Of a stretch of DNA of 60,042 bases, positions 8,780 through 16,174 are shown piece by piece. Origin of the DNA: Clostridia bacterium (GTDB lineage: Bacteria > Bacillota > Clostridia > Christensenellales > Aristaeellaceae); NCBI GenBank assembly GCA_017524615.1, contig JAFXVJ010000034.1:1-60042 (forward strand). Direction: 5' to 3'. Each line of letters starts with the position of its first letter. The first letter of the stretch is position 1. Under the pieces are notes generated by a model. That model worked only from the letters and a program-made list of their open reading frames with translations. It was not told the DNA's origin and searched no databases. The position numbers were made by a program, and so were the translations under genes.

Positions 8780-8808
8780 ATTATACGTCATTTTATGATA
8801 TAATGCAA
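8780..8808 (-). promoter_or_regulatory. Sigma-A promoter of the SDR / fusion / DUF368 operon
   Basis: On the minus strand TTGCAT (8808-8803), a 17-base spacer and TATAAT (8785-8780) form a near-consensus promoter about 85 bases upstream of the SDR start. A plus-strand TATAAT at 8799-8804 overlaps it and may serve the methyltransferase gene, though its -35 is poor. Confidence 0.65.
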
Positions 8809-8944
8809 ATGCCGCACACCAAAAAAACAGTAAGATGCGGAAAAGTGAGAAAAAACTGAGAAAAAACGGCAGCTGTTCCGCAAAGACTGAACCATTGCAA
8901 AGGCAATGAAAATGTGACGCGTTTCACAGGGAAGGATACAGCCT

Positions 8945-10114
8945 ATGGCAGATGTGATTTTGCTCCCCGGCAAGGAAAAACGGGTATGGTCCGGTCATCC
9001 GTGGGTTTTCCGCAGCGATATTGCCCGCACCAAGGGCAATCCCGCGCCCGGCGACACCGTGCGCCTGACCGCCAGCAACGGCCGTTTCCTGGCCATGGCG
9101 GTCTACAATCCCGCCTCCCAAATCGCCCTGCGCATCCTGAGCCACCGGGAGGAACCCATCGACGATGCGTTCATCCGTCAGCGGGTGCACGAAGCGGTGG
9201 AATATCGCCGGGCTTTCGCCGATCTCACCTCCTGCCGCCTGATCTTTGCCGAATCCGACGGCCTGCCCGCCGTGATCGTGGACGCCTTCGGGGACGTGCT
9301 GGTGATGCAGTGTCTGTGCCTGGGCATGGAGCAGTACAAGGATGCGATCTGTGACGCGCTGATGGACGAAGTGCATCCCCGGGGCATTTACGAGCGGGGA
9401 GACGTGCCCGTGCGGGAGCTGGAAGGCCTGCGGCAGGTGACGGGCGTTTTGCGGGGCACGGTACCCGATCGGGTAATGATGGAAGAAAACGGCGTGAAAT
9501 TCTGGGTGGACGTGAAAAACGGCCAGAAAACGGGATTCTTCCTGGATCAAAAGGAAAACCGCGCCGCCATTGCGCCTTTCGTGAAGGGGAAACAGGTGCT
9601 GGACTGCTTCACCCACACCGGCTCCTTCGCCTTGCACGCCGCTAAATTCGGCGCTGCCCAGGTAACGGGCGTGGACATATCCGAATTTGCCTGCGATTGC
9701 GCCCGGGAAAACGCCGCGCTCAACGGCTTTGACAACGTGGATTTTGTGGCGGCCAACGCATTTGACTACCTGAAGGAGCAGTGCGCCCTGGGCGCTCAAT
9801 ATGACGTGGTGATCCTGGATCCGCCCGCCTTTACCAAAACCCGGGCCGCCGTGGAGGCTGCAGCCCGGGGGTACAAAGAGATCAATCTGCGGGGCATGAA
9901 GCTGGTGAAAAGCGGCGGGTATCTCGTCACCTGCTCCTGCAGCCAGCACATGCTGCCCGGACAGTTCAAGGATGTGGTGCTGTCCGCTGCCCGGGACGCC
10001 CGGGTGCGCCTGATGCAGGTGGAATACCGCACCCAGGGCCGGGATCATCCCATCCTGCCCGCCGCGCCGGAAACTCAATACCTGAAATGCGGCATTTTCC
10101 GGGTGGATAAATAA
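8945..10114 (+). CDS. Class I SAM-dependent 23S rRNA (cytosine-5) methyltransferase, RlmI-like
   Basis: This 389-residue protein has an N-terminal PUA-type RNA-binding domain (GHPWVFRSDIA near residue 18) and a Rossmann methyltransferase domain. Motif I (VLDCFTHTGSFALHAA) begins near residue 218, motif IV (LDPPAFTK) near 292, and the SCSQHM cysteine segment near 330. This is the layout of RlmI (YccW), which makes m5C1962 in E. coli 23S rRNA. The ATG at 8945 has GAAGGA eight bases upstream. It is monocistronic and diverges from the SDR operon. The family is confident; the exact rRNA position is inferred from the family. Confidence 0.88.
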   Translation: MADVILLPGKEKRVWSGHPWVFRSDIARTKGNPAPGDTVRLTASNGRFLAMAVYNPASQIALRILSHREEPIDDAFIRQRVHEAVEYRRAFADLTSCRLIFAESDGLPAVIVDAFGDVLVMQCLCLGMEQYKDAICDALMDEVHPRGIYERGDVPVRELEGLRQVTGVLRGTVPDRVMMEENGVKFWVDVKNGQKTGFFLDQKENRAAIAPFVKGKQVLDCFTHTGSFALHAAKFGAAQVTGVDISEFACDCARENAALNGFDNVDFVAANAFDYLKEQCALGAQYDVVILDPPAFTKTRAAVEAAARGYKEINLRGMKLVKSGGYLVTCSCSQHMLPGQFKDVVLSAARDARVRLMQVEYRTQGRDHPILPAAPETQYLKCGIFRVDK

Positions 10115-10658
10115 ATATCAGCATGCGCGGCGCGGAGAAAACACCGTTCCGGCAAAAGGGCAAAAGGCCCCTGGAAGGCTGCGCTTTTTCACGGGGTTAT
10201 CCGTCGCACCGCAATCCAATAACAGGCAGACACACGAAATAATGGCTTTCGATTATTTCGATTCTTGTTCGGCTTTTTTCGTTTATTCTTCGTTTTTCGT
10301 GTTTTTCTGAGCACAGAATGATCCTGCTTTGTCTTTTCTGGAAGGGGAGATGAGCCGCACAGCATCAGCGGCCCCTCACGCATATTGCAATTTGTCTGCC
10401 CGCTTCCTCGCGGAGGATAGGGGTTTTGAGGCCCGTCCGCGGACAGGGTTTTTTGACGCGCGCACAAGGCCGGCGGAACGGATGGGGACGGCCGCCGGTG
10501 CGGTCATTTTTCCAAGATCTTCAAAAATAAATGTAATGAGCATAATAAACGTAACTGCTCCTTCCTCAGCCGAACAGTTGGCAAAAAATAAAAAACGCCG
10601 TGAGGATCGGCCGTTCCGACGTGTCTAATGAATGGAACGCGTTTCAAGAGGTGATGGA
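10115..10658. other. Intergenic region between rRNA methyltransferase and sigma factor
   Basis: No credible gene is visible in these 540 bases; apparent frames on the minus strand are lysine/asparagine-rich low-complexity readings of an AT-rich patch near 10220-10310. The region holds one terminator-like hairpin (10432-10454), a GC-rich inverted repeat at about 10346-10376, and several A-tracts upstream of the sigma gene. I could not identify an unambiguous promoter for the sigma operon. Confidence 0.5.
10432..10454 (+). terminator. Small terminator-like hairpin with T6 tail
   Basis: CCC-GTC and GAC-A-GGG arms with a CGCG loop are followed by TTTTTT. It lies more than 300 bases after the methyltransferase stop, so it may end a long 3' UTR or a short separate transcript. 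Confidence 0.45.
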
Positions 10659-11114
10659 ATGGACAGGGAGACTTTTGTGCGGGAACTGGAAAAAAGCAGC
10701 GGGACGCTGTTCCGGGTATCCTGGTCGATGCTGCAGAACCGCGAGGACTGCCGGGACGCGATGCAGGAAACCGCTCTGCGGGCGTGGGAAAAGCGGCATA
10801 CCCTGCGGAATGAAGCTTTCTTTTCCACCTGGATCGTGCGCATCCTCATCAATGCCAGCCGCGATATCCTGCGCAGACGCCGCCGCACCGTATCCCTGGA
10901 GGAGACGGCCGAGCCCATTGCCGACCTGCCGGATCCGGCGCTGGCCCTGGCCCTGCAGCGTCTGCCGGAAAAGCTGCGGCTGCCGCTGGTCATGCAGTGC
11001 TCCGAGGGCATGACCTACGCGGATATCGCCCGGGCCCTACGGATCACCGAGGCGGCTGTCCGCGGCCGCATCCATCGGGCGAAAGAAGCTTTGAGAAAGG
11101 AGCTGGAGGAATGA
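10659..11114 (+). CDS. ECF-type RNA polymerase sigma factor
   Basis: This 151-residue protein has sigma region 2 (SMLQNREDCRDAMQETALRAW, roughly residues 20-40, then ILINASRDILRRRRR) and region 4 with a helix-turn-helix (MTYADIARALRITEAAVRGR, near residues 117-137) and nothing between, as in group 4 extracytoplasmic-function sigma factors. The ATG at 10659 is preferred over one at 10632 because AGAGGTGAT lies directly upstream. Its stop overlaps the next start as ATGA, so the two proteins are translationally coupled, the usual sigma / regulator arrangement. Its target promoters and inducing signal are unknown. Confidence 0.88.
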   Translation: MDRETFVRELEKSSGTLFRVSWSMLQNREDCRDAMQETALRAWEKRHTLRNEAFFSTWIVRILINASRDILRRRRRTVSLEETAEPIADLPDPALALALQRLPEKLRLPLVMQCSEGMTYADIARALRITEAAVRGRIHRAKEALRKELEE

Positions 11115-12280
11115 ACGAGCGAGAGACTGATGCGCTGGATCTGCGCGGCGCGTTTCCTGATGTGCCGCAGGACTGCCGTGACGCCCTCCTTCGGGCCGCC
11201 CGCTCTGCTGAGGAGGAACAGAAAATGAGAATCAAAAAAACACCCGTCCGGGTGGTGGTGATCGCCGCTCTGATCCTTGTATTGACCATGACCGCCGCTG
11301 CCGCTGCGGCCCTGGGGCTGAATCCGTTTGCCTGGTTCAGCGACCGCAGGCCGGAATACCGGGACATTGCCGATCACACGGCCATTGCGCCCGCAGATCC
11401 CGTGGTTTGGACGGACGAGCGGGCGGGCAGCGTCGCCGTGACGTGCGAATATGCGTATTACGATGGCAGTTCGCTGCTGCTGGGATGCACCGTTACGAAC
11501 GACATTTACGTGGAAGACTATGTGCCCACGGACGCGGAATTGCGCGCGATGCAGCACATGGAGCGCAATTTGCTGCCCATGGCGGAAACGGAACAGGAGC
11601 AGCGTATGCTCCTGCGTCTGGGGCAGGCCCGGCAAAACGGTGAAAGCCTGGGCTGGGCCGTGTATCAGGTGTATTTTGCCGATCACAGCGATTCTCTCAC
11701 GGGGATCGACCTGGGCCGTTCCGGCGGCGAGGAGGAGCGGCTGGACGGCGCTTTGATTGCCATCCGGGATTATTGGGAACTGCCCTCGGAAATGTGGAAT
11801 CAAAAGGAAATCACTGTGCGCGTGCCGATCAGACAGTCGGTGCAGCGGTACTATTTCGACGGCGAAACGCTGTATCATCGCATGGAAGGGACGGAATTGG
11901 CGCCTTTGATCGTCACCGTGCCATGCACGGACGCGGCCCTGCGCCGTTTCACAGGCGAAACGGCGATCCGGGGCGTGCCTGCCCGGGTATCCATCATGGC
12001 CACGGCGGTGCGGCTGTTCGCAACGGTGGATTTCGCGGAAGAAATGCCGCGGCCGGAGGAAGACGCCATCTGGTGCGACCTGGCGCTGTACGATGAAAAC
12101 GGCAATATGCTGACCACGGACAGCTGCCGTTGGCAAAGCGACAGATGCGTGTTTTTTACGGTGAACGGCACGGGGCAGGTGCCCGAAGCCCTGGAGGGGA
12201 GCTTTGTGGTGGGCGTCCCCATGCCTTCGGGGGAAGATCAAACCGAGGAATATCCGCTGCATATGGAAGCTGAACACTGA
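11111..12280 (+). CDS. Membrane-anchored partner of the ECF sigma factor (putative anti-sigma / DUF4179-like)
   Basis: This 389-residue protein has a short cytoplasmic N-terminus (about 40 residues), one transmembrane helix (VVVIAALILVLTMTAAAAAA, about residues 47-66) and a long extracytoplasmic beta-rich domain. The arrangement fits an anti-sigma factor that holds the ECF sigma at the membrane and senses an external signal. The start overlaps the sigma stop (ATGA). No HxxxCxxC zinc motif is present, so it is not a ZAS-type anti-sigma factor. The DUF4179 assignment is by general resemblance only. Confidence 0.65.
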   Translation: MNERETDALDLRGAFPDVPQDCRDALLRAARSAEEEQKMRIKKTPVRVVVIAALILVLTMTAAAAAALGLNPFAWFSDRRPEYRDIADHTAIAPADPVVWTDERAGSVAVTCEYAYYDGSSLLLGCTVTNDIYVEDYVPTDAELRAMQHMERNLLPMAETEQEQRMLLRLGQARQNGESLGWAVYQVYFADHSDSLTGIDLGRSGGEEERLDGALIAIRDYWELPSEMWNQKEITVRVPIRQSVQRYYFDGETLYHRMEGTELAPLIVTVPCTDAALRRFTGETAIRGVPARVSIMATAVRLFATVDFAEEMPRPEEDAIWCDLALYDENGNMLTTDSCRWQSDRCVFFTVNGTGQVPEALEGSFVVGVPMPSGEDQTEEYPLHMEAEH

Positions 12281-12324
12281 AAATGAGGAATCCCCCGGAT
12301 GATCCGTGCCGGGGCACAAATAAA

Positions 12325-12368
12325 CGCAGGAGAAGGCATCCCTTCTCCTGCGAATTTATATTGTTTTG
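12325..12368 (+). terminator. Bidirectional terminator between convergent operons
   Basis: A perfect 12-base-pair stem (CGCAGGAGAAGG at 12325-12336, CCTTCTCCTGCG at 12341-12352) with a CATC loop is followed by an AT-rich tail ending TTGTTTTG. On the minus strand it is followed by TTTATTTG. It separates the sigma operon from the VOR operon, which stops at 12377. Confidence 0.85.
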
Positions 12369-12376
12369 TCGGCGGG

Positions 12377-12904
12377 TCACTCGCCCAGGAACGCCTGCTT
12401 GTTCAGCGGGATCAGGGCAGCTTTGCGGCCGGTGAATTTTTCCGCGAACACCTCTTCGCAGACGGTTTCGGGCTTCACCACGCCGGTACGGCGCACCACT
12501 TCGCCCAGCATCACCATGTTGGCCACTTTATCATTGCCCAACGCGGACGCGCGGGCAGCCAGGTCCACCGCCACGGCGGTGATATCGTCCCGCTTGGGCT
12601 TGCGGTCGATGATGGATTCATTGTAGAACAGCCATCCGCCGGGCTTGACCATGGGCTCAAACTTATCCATGGAGGGCAGGTTCATGACCACCGCGATGTC
12701 GGCCTCATAAATCAGGGGGCAGGAAATGGGCTTGTCGGAGACCACCACGGTGCAGTTGGCGGTGCCGCCGCGCATTTCGGGGCCGTAGGAAGGCAGGAAG
12801 GTGGCTTCCTTCCCCTCAAACATGGCCGCCTGAGCGATCATCTGGCCCATCAGCAGCACGCCCTGGCCGCCGGACCCGGCGAAAAACATTTTGTAGGTGC
12901 TCAT
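12377..12904 (-). CDS. 2-oxoacid:ferredoxin oxidoreductase, gamma subunit (VOR type)
   Basis: This 175-residue subunit has the gamma-domain signature GSGGQGVLLMGQ near the N-terminus and SYGPEMRGGTANC near residue 40. It is the CoA-binding part of a heterotetrameric 2-ketoisovalerate-type oxidoreductase. Its ATG overlaps the stop of the TPP subunit (ATGA). It is the last gene of the operon delta-alpha-beta-gamma and is followed by a strong terminator. The complex interconverts a 2-oxoacid plus CoA with acyl-CoA, CO2 and reduced ferredoxin in the cytoplasm. Confidence 0.9.
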   Translation of the reverse strand: MSTYKMFFAGSGGQGVLLMGQMIAQAAMFEGKEATFLPSYGPEMRGGTANCTVVVSDKPISCPLIYEADIAVVMNLPSMDKFEPMVKPGGWLFYNESIIDRKPKRDDITAVAVDLAARASALGNDKVANMVMLGEVVRRTGVVKPETVCEEVFAEKFTGRKAALIPLNKQAFLGE

Positions 12905-13653
12905 GCCTGCTCATCCTCCTTCGGCTCACACATGACCCCCAAGGGATAATAGGGGATCACCTTTTCGCGTACCCAATCCAGCGCCTTCACGGGGGTGAGG
13001 CCCCAGTTGGTGGGGCAGGTGGACAGGAATTCGATCAGGGTGAAGCCCAGGCCCTTTTTCTGGATTTCAAAGGCCCGGCGCACGGCCTGCTTCGCCTTGC
13101 GCACATGGGCGGGGCTGTCCAGCGCCACGCGCTCCACATAGACCGCGCCGTCGATGGTGGAGATCATTTCGCTCATCTTGATGGGCATGCCGTTCAGTTC
13201 CTTGCTGCGGCCCTCCTGGCTGGTGGTGCTCTTCTGGCCGATCAGGGTGGTGGGGGCCATTTGGCCGCCGGTCATGCCGTAAATGCCGTTGTTGATGAAG
13301 AAGGTGGTGAATTTCTCCCCGCGGACGGCGGCGTGGATGATTTCCGCCGTGCCGATGGAGGCCAAATCGCCGTCGCCCTGGTACGTGAACACCATTTTGT
13401 CGGGATGCACCCGGCGGATGCCGCTGGCCACGGCGGGCGCGCGGCCGTGAGCCGCCTCGCACATATCCACGTTCATGTACTGATGCGCCATCACGGAGCA
13501 GCCGATGGGCGCCACGCCGATGGTGTTGCCCAGTTCGCCCATTTCTTCCAGCACTTCCATGATGATCCGGTGGGCGATGCCGTGGGTGCAGCCGGGGCAG
13601 TAATGGGTGGGCATATCGGTCATGCCCTTGGTATATTCAAAAATCGGCTTCAT
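12901..13653 (-). CDS. 2-oxoacid:ferredoxin oxidoreductase, beta (thiamine pyrophosphate) subunit
   Basis: This 250-residue subunit binds thiamine diphosphate. The CPGCTHG motif lies at residues 19-25 and the TPP/Mg motif runs from GDGD (93-96) to NN (121-122). A VAPIGCS motif near residue 48 and the HYCPGC start are typical of VOR/KOR beta subunits. It overlaps both neighbours by four bases. It supplies the active site where the 2-oxoacid is decarboxylated. Confidence 0.9.
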   Translation of the reverse strand: MKPIFEYTKGMTDMPTHYCPGCTHGIAHRIIMEVLEEMGELGNTIGVAPIGCSVMAHQYMNVDMCEAAHGRAPAVASGIRRVHPDKMVFTYQGDGDLASIGTAEIIHAAVRGEKFTTFFINNGIYGMTGGQMAPTTLIGQKSTTSQEGRSKELNGMPIKMSEMISTIDGAVYVERVALDSPAHVRKAKQAVRRAFEIQKKGLGFTLIEFLSTCPTNWGLTPVKALDWVREKVIPYYPLGVMCEPKEDEQA

Positions 13654-14744
13654 TTCAATCCCTCCAATACGGCCTGGGCCCGGGCGGCCACCTCGGGCGA
13701 GGTGGGCACCATGCCGCCGGTGCGGTGGGCCAGGAATACGGGCAGGCGGCCGTTCAGGGCCAATTGCACGTCGGTGATCATCTGGCCCATGGAAAGCTCC
13801 GCCGAAATAACGGCCTTCGTGGTGCCAAAGTCGATTTCGTCAAAAGCTTTGTTGGGGAAGGGCCACAGGCTGATCGGCCGGATCAGGCCCGCCTTGACGC
13901 CTTTTTCGGCCAGGATCTCGATGGCCTCCCGGCAGATGCGCGCCGTGGTGCCGAAGGCCACAAACACCACGTCCGCGCCCTTCAGGTTTTCCGTTTCGTA
14001 GCGCGCCAGTTCCTTTTCGGCCCGGGCGTACTTTTCAAACAGCTTTTCCACGTGCTCTTCCAACTTTTCGGGCTGCATGCGCAGGGATTTTACCACCCGG
14101 CGTTCCTGATCGCCGCCCCGGTCGGCATAGCCGGTGCAGGCCCAGTTCCGTTTCCCGGCGATTTCGCTGGGCGTCAATACGGGCTTGTAATCCGGCAGGC
14201 GCACGGGCTCCATCATCTGGCCGATCATGCCGTCGGTGAACACCATGATGGGGTTGCGCCATTTCTGGGCCATTTCGGTGCCCTCATAGAGCAGATCGAC
14301 GGCTTCCTGAATGGAAGCGGGGGCGAACACGGGAATGCGGTAGTCGCCGTTGCCGCCGCCGCGGGTGACCTGGTAATAGTCCGCCTGGCCGGGCTGGATG
14401 CCGCCGATGCCGGGGCCGCCGCGGCTGACGTTCATGGCCAGCAGGGGCACCTCCGCCGAGCACAGGAAGCTCATGCCCTCCTGCATCAGGGCGATGCCCG
14501 GGGAAGAAGAGGAAATGAACACGGATCCGCCCGCCGCGCCGGCGCCGTAAGCCATGTTGATGGCGCCCAGTTCGCTTTCCGCCTGTACGAAATGACCGCC
14601 CACCTTGGGCAGCTCCCGGCTCATATACTCGGGCACTTCGCTCTGGGGCGTGATGGGGTAGCCGAAATACAGCCGCGCGCCGCCGCGGATGGCGGCCTCT
14701 GCGAAGGCTTCGTTGCCCTTCATGAGCACTTTATCGGTGATCAT
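13650..14744 (-). CDS. vorB: 2-oxoacid:ferredoxin oxidoreductase, alpha subunit (3-methyl-2-oxobutanoate dehydrogenase, VorB-like)
   Basis: This 364-residue subunit carries the pyrimidine-binding domain (GYPITPQSE at residues 28-36, then ESELGAINMAYGA) and the transketolase-type C-terminal domain. The stretch RGGPGIGGIQPGQADYYQ is typical of alpha subunits annotated as VorB, which act on 2-ketoisovalerate and other branched 2-oxoacids. 2-Oxoglutarate (Kor) use cannot be excluded from sequence alone. It overlaps the delta and beta genes by four bases each. Confidence 0.85.
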   Translation of the reverse strand: MITDKVLMKGNEAFAEAAIRGGARLYFGYPITPQSEVPEYMSRELPKVGGHFVQAESELGAINMAYGAGAAGGSVFISSSSPGIALMQEGMSFLCSAEVPLLAMNVSRGGPGIGGIQPGQADYYQVTRGGGNGDYRIPVFAPASIQEAVDLLYEGTEMAQKWRNPIMVFTDGMIGQMMEPVRLPDYKPVLTPSEIAGKRNWACTGYADRGGDQERRVVKSLRMQPEKLEEHVEKLFEKYARAEKELARYETENLKGADVVFVAFGTTARICREAIEILAEKGVKAGLIRPISLWPFPNKAFDEIDFGTTKAVISAELSMGQMITDVQLALNGRLPVFLAHRTGGMVPTSPEVAARAQAVLEGLK

Positions 14745-14974
14745 TGGTCGCCCTCCTCCTTCTGGTAAATCTCGATGGCGCCGTCAGGGCACATCAGCGC
14801 GCAGCTTTGGCAGCCGATGCACGCTTCCGGGTTCACCGCGCAGGCGGGATGATACCCCTTCTGGTTCACCTGAGCGGCCATGCCGATGACGCCCTTGGGG
14901 CATACGGATCGGCATAATTCGCAGCCCTTGCACTTTTCCGGATGGAAAACAAGCTTGAACGCCCGCATCGTCAT
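14741..14974 (-). CDS. 2-oxoacid:ferredoxin oxidoreductase, delta (2x[4Fe-4S] ferredoxin) subunit
   Basis: This small protein of about 77 residues has two CxxCxxCxxxCP clusters (CKGCELCRSVCP and CIGCQSCALMCP), each binding a 4Fe-4S centre that passes electrons between the TPP subunit and external ferredoxin. AAAGGAG precedes two nearby ATGs at 14974 and 14968; the former is four bases and the latter ten bases from it, so the start is uncertain by two codons. It heads the four-subunit coupled block. Confidence 0.9.
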   Translation of the reverse strand: MTMRAFKLVFHPEKCKGCELCRSVCPKGVIGMAAQVNQKGYHPACAVNPEACIGCQSCALMCPDGAIEIYQKEEGDQ

Positions 14975-15011
14975 TTGTCTCCTTTCGTTTCTTATCATTC
15001 TGCAGACAGGT

Positions 15012-15698
15012 TTATTTATCCAGGTAAGCAGGCCGTATATACAGCCCCAGGGGGTAGAGGGGAGCGATGCCCTTCAGATCCTCGGGGGACACCAGGCCTG
15101 CGGGATAGCAGGTAAACAGCAGGGGCAGGCCCATGATATCGGCCAGCGCCACGGCCTTTTCATAGCCTTCCTTCAAAATATCGGGGGTGGATTCCCGCAG
15201 CAGGTGGGTGTTGTTCACCAGGCCCGTCACCCGCAGCCGCAGCTCGTTTTCGATGGATTCCACATGCTCCCGGGCGGTTTCGATATCCCGGGTTTCATAG
15301 CGCCGGAAATTCACCACAGCCCACAGTTCGTGATCGTCGCCCTCAAAATATTTGCCGAACTGGCGCAGGACCCGGGCGCCGGCGTCGTTGCCGCCAAGAT
15401 CCACGATGGTCTGGCAGCCGGGATCCTCCAGGGGCGCCCGCAGGGCCGCCGTCAGGGCGGGAAGCTCGGCGGTGGCGCCGGTGGAATCGAAACTGTCCCC
15501 GTACACCCGGACGCCGTGGGCCTGCAGCAGATCCATCCGTTCCCGGGAGCGGAAGTAGGGGTTGGCCACGTCCAGATCCACCAGGGAAAGCCGGGGAAAG
15601 GGGCGATCCTGCCGTTTTGCCAGGTCCATCGCCAGGCTGACGGCCAATTCCGTCTTGCCGCTGCCGTAATGGCCCGAGATCACAATGATCCGTCGCAT
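15012..15698 (-). CDS. P-loop NTPase (CobQ/MinD-like) encoded with VOR
   Basis: This 228-residue soluble protein starts with a Walker A motif (GHYGSGKTELA at residues 7-17), then has LVDLDVANPYFRSRE and a Walker-B-like IVDLGGNDAGA. It resembles SIMIBI-class ATPases that load cofactors or partition. Its placement 37 bases upstream of the VOR delta gene and behind the same promoter suggests a role in maturation or regulation of the oxidoreductase, but that is inference. The start at 15698 has AAAGGAGG six bases upstream; an extension to 15752 would cover the promoter. Confidence 0.75.
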   Translation of the reverse strand: MRRIIVISGHYGSGKTELAVSLAMDLAKRQDRPFPRLSLVDLDVANPYFRSRERMDLLQAHGVRVYGDSFDSTGATAELPALTAALRAPLEDPGCQTIVDLGGNDAGARVLRQFGKYFEGDDHELWAVVNFRRYETRDIETAREHVESIENELRLRVTGLVNNTHLLRESTPDILKEGYEKAVALADIMGLPLLFTCYPAGLVSPEDLKGIAPLYPLGLYIRPAYLDK

Positions 15699-15751
15699 GG
15701 CGCTCCTCCTTTCCCTGCCATTCTTCCCAGGGGAAATCCGTGCTTCCATCA

Positions 15752-15780
15752 ATTATCCCCCGGAACATGGAAAATGTCAA
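15752..15780 (-). promoter_or_regulatory. Sigma-A promoter of the VOR operon
   Basis: On the minus strand TTGACA (15780-15775), 17 bases and GATAAT (15757-15752) lie about 54 bases upstream of the P-loop NTPase start. It diverges from the T-box promoter, with only 55 bases between the two -35 boxes. Confidence 0.8.
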
Positions 15781-15835
15781 TCCCGGATGGCTGTATTTCT
15801 TTTGTACGCAAAGAGAAAATCGGGGGCGGAACCCG

Positions 15836-15864
15836 TTGACAAGGCCGCGAAAATCTGGTACACT
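15836..15864 (+). promoter_or_regulatory. Sigma-A promoter of the T-box leader transcript
   Basis: TTGACA (15836-15841), a 17-base spacer and TACACT (15859-15864). The transcript would begin near 15871 and enter the T-box leader almost at once. Confidence 0.8.
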
Positions 15865-15879
15865 ACCCGTAATCGCATA

Positions 15880-16144
15880 GGAAAGGCGATGACGGAGAAG
15901 GCGGGCGCGCCATCCGATTCAGAGAGCCGGCGGATGCTGAAAGCCGGTGAAGATGCGCTCCCAATGCTGTGGCTCCCGAGCCGGGATCCTGAACAGGAAT
16001 CAGTAGGGGTCTCCGCGACCGCCGCGTCAGTGCGGAGGGCTTCAAAAGGAGCCTGATGAGGGGCGCTGCAAAGCGCAATTTGAGTGGTACCGCGAGCTGA
16101 CATTCAGCCCGTCTCAAAGAATGACTTTGGGACGGGTTTTTCAT
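15880..16144 (+). promoter_or_regulatory. T-box riboswitch leader with terminator
   Basis: The leader has the order of T-box elements: AGAGAG on the 5' side of Stem I (about 15921), a distal GGATGCTGAAAG segment, a 3' specifier region ending CTCCCGAGC (about 15973-15981), and the conserved T-box core TGGTACCGCG (16085-16094). A terminator follows (CCCGTCTCAAAG / CTTTGGGACGGG, 16108-16135, then TTTTT). By position relative to the GAGC end the specifier triplet reads GTG (valine). The UGGU anti-acceptor pairs with an A discriminator, which fits tRNA-Val and excludes tRNAs with G or U there. The specifier is tentative because flanking bases are not canonical. Uncharged tRNA should permit read-through into the acyl-CoA synthetase gene. 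Confidence 0.88.
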
Positions 16145-16174
16145 TCGTCCCCAGGCAGAAGGAGGAAACAAAAG

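Noticed and set aside
10189-10467. A 92-codon minus-strand reading frame
   Set aside because: Lysine/asparagine-rich low complexity over an AT-rich patch, without a ribosome site.
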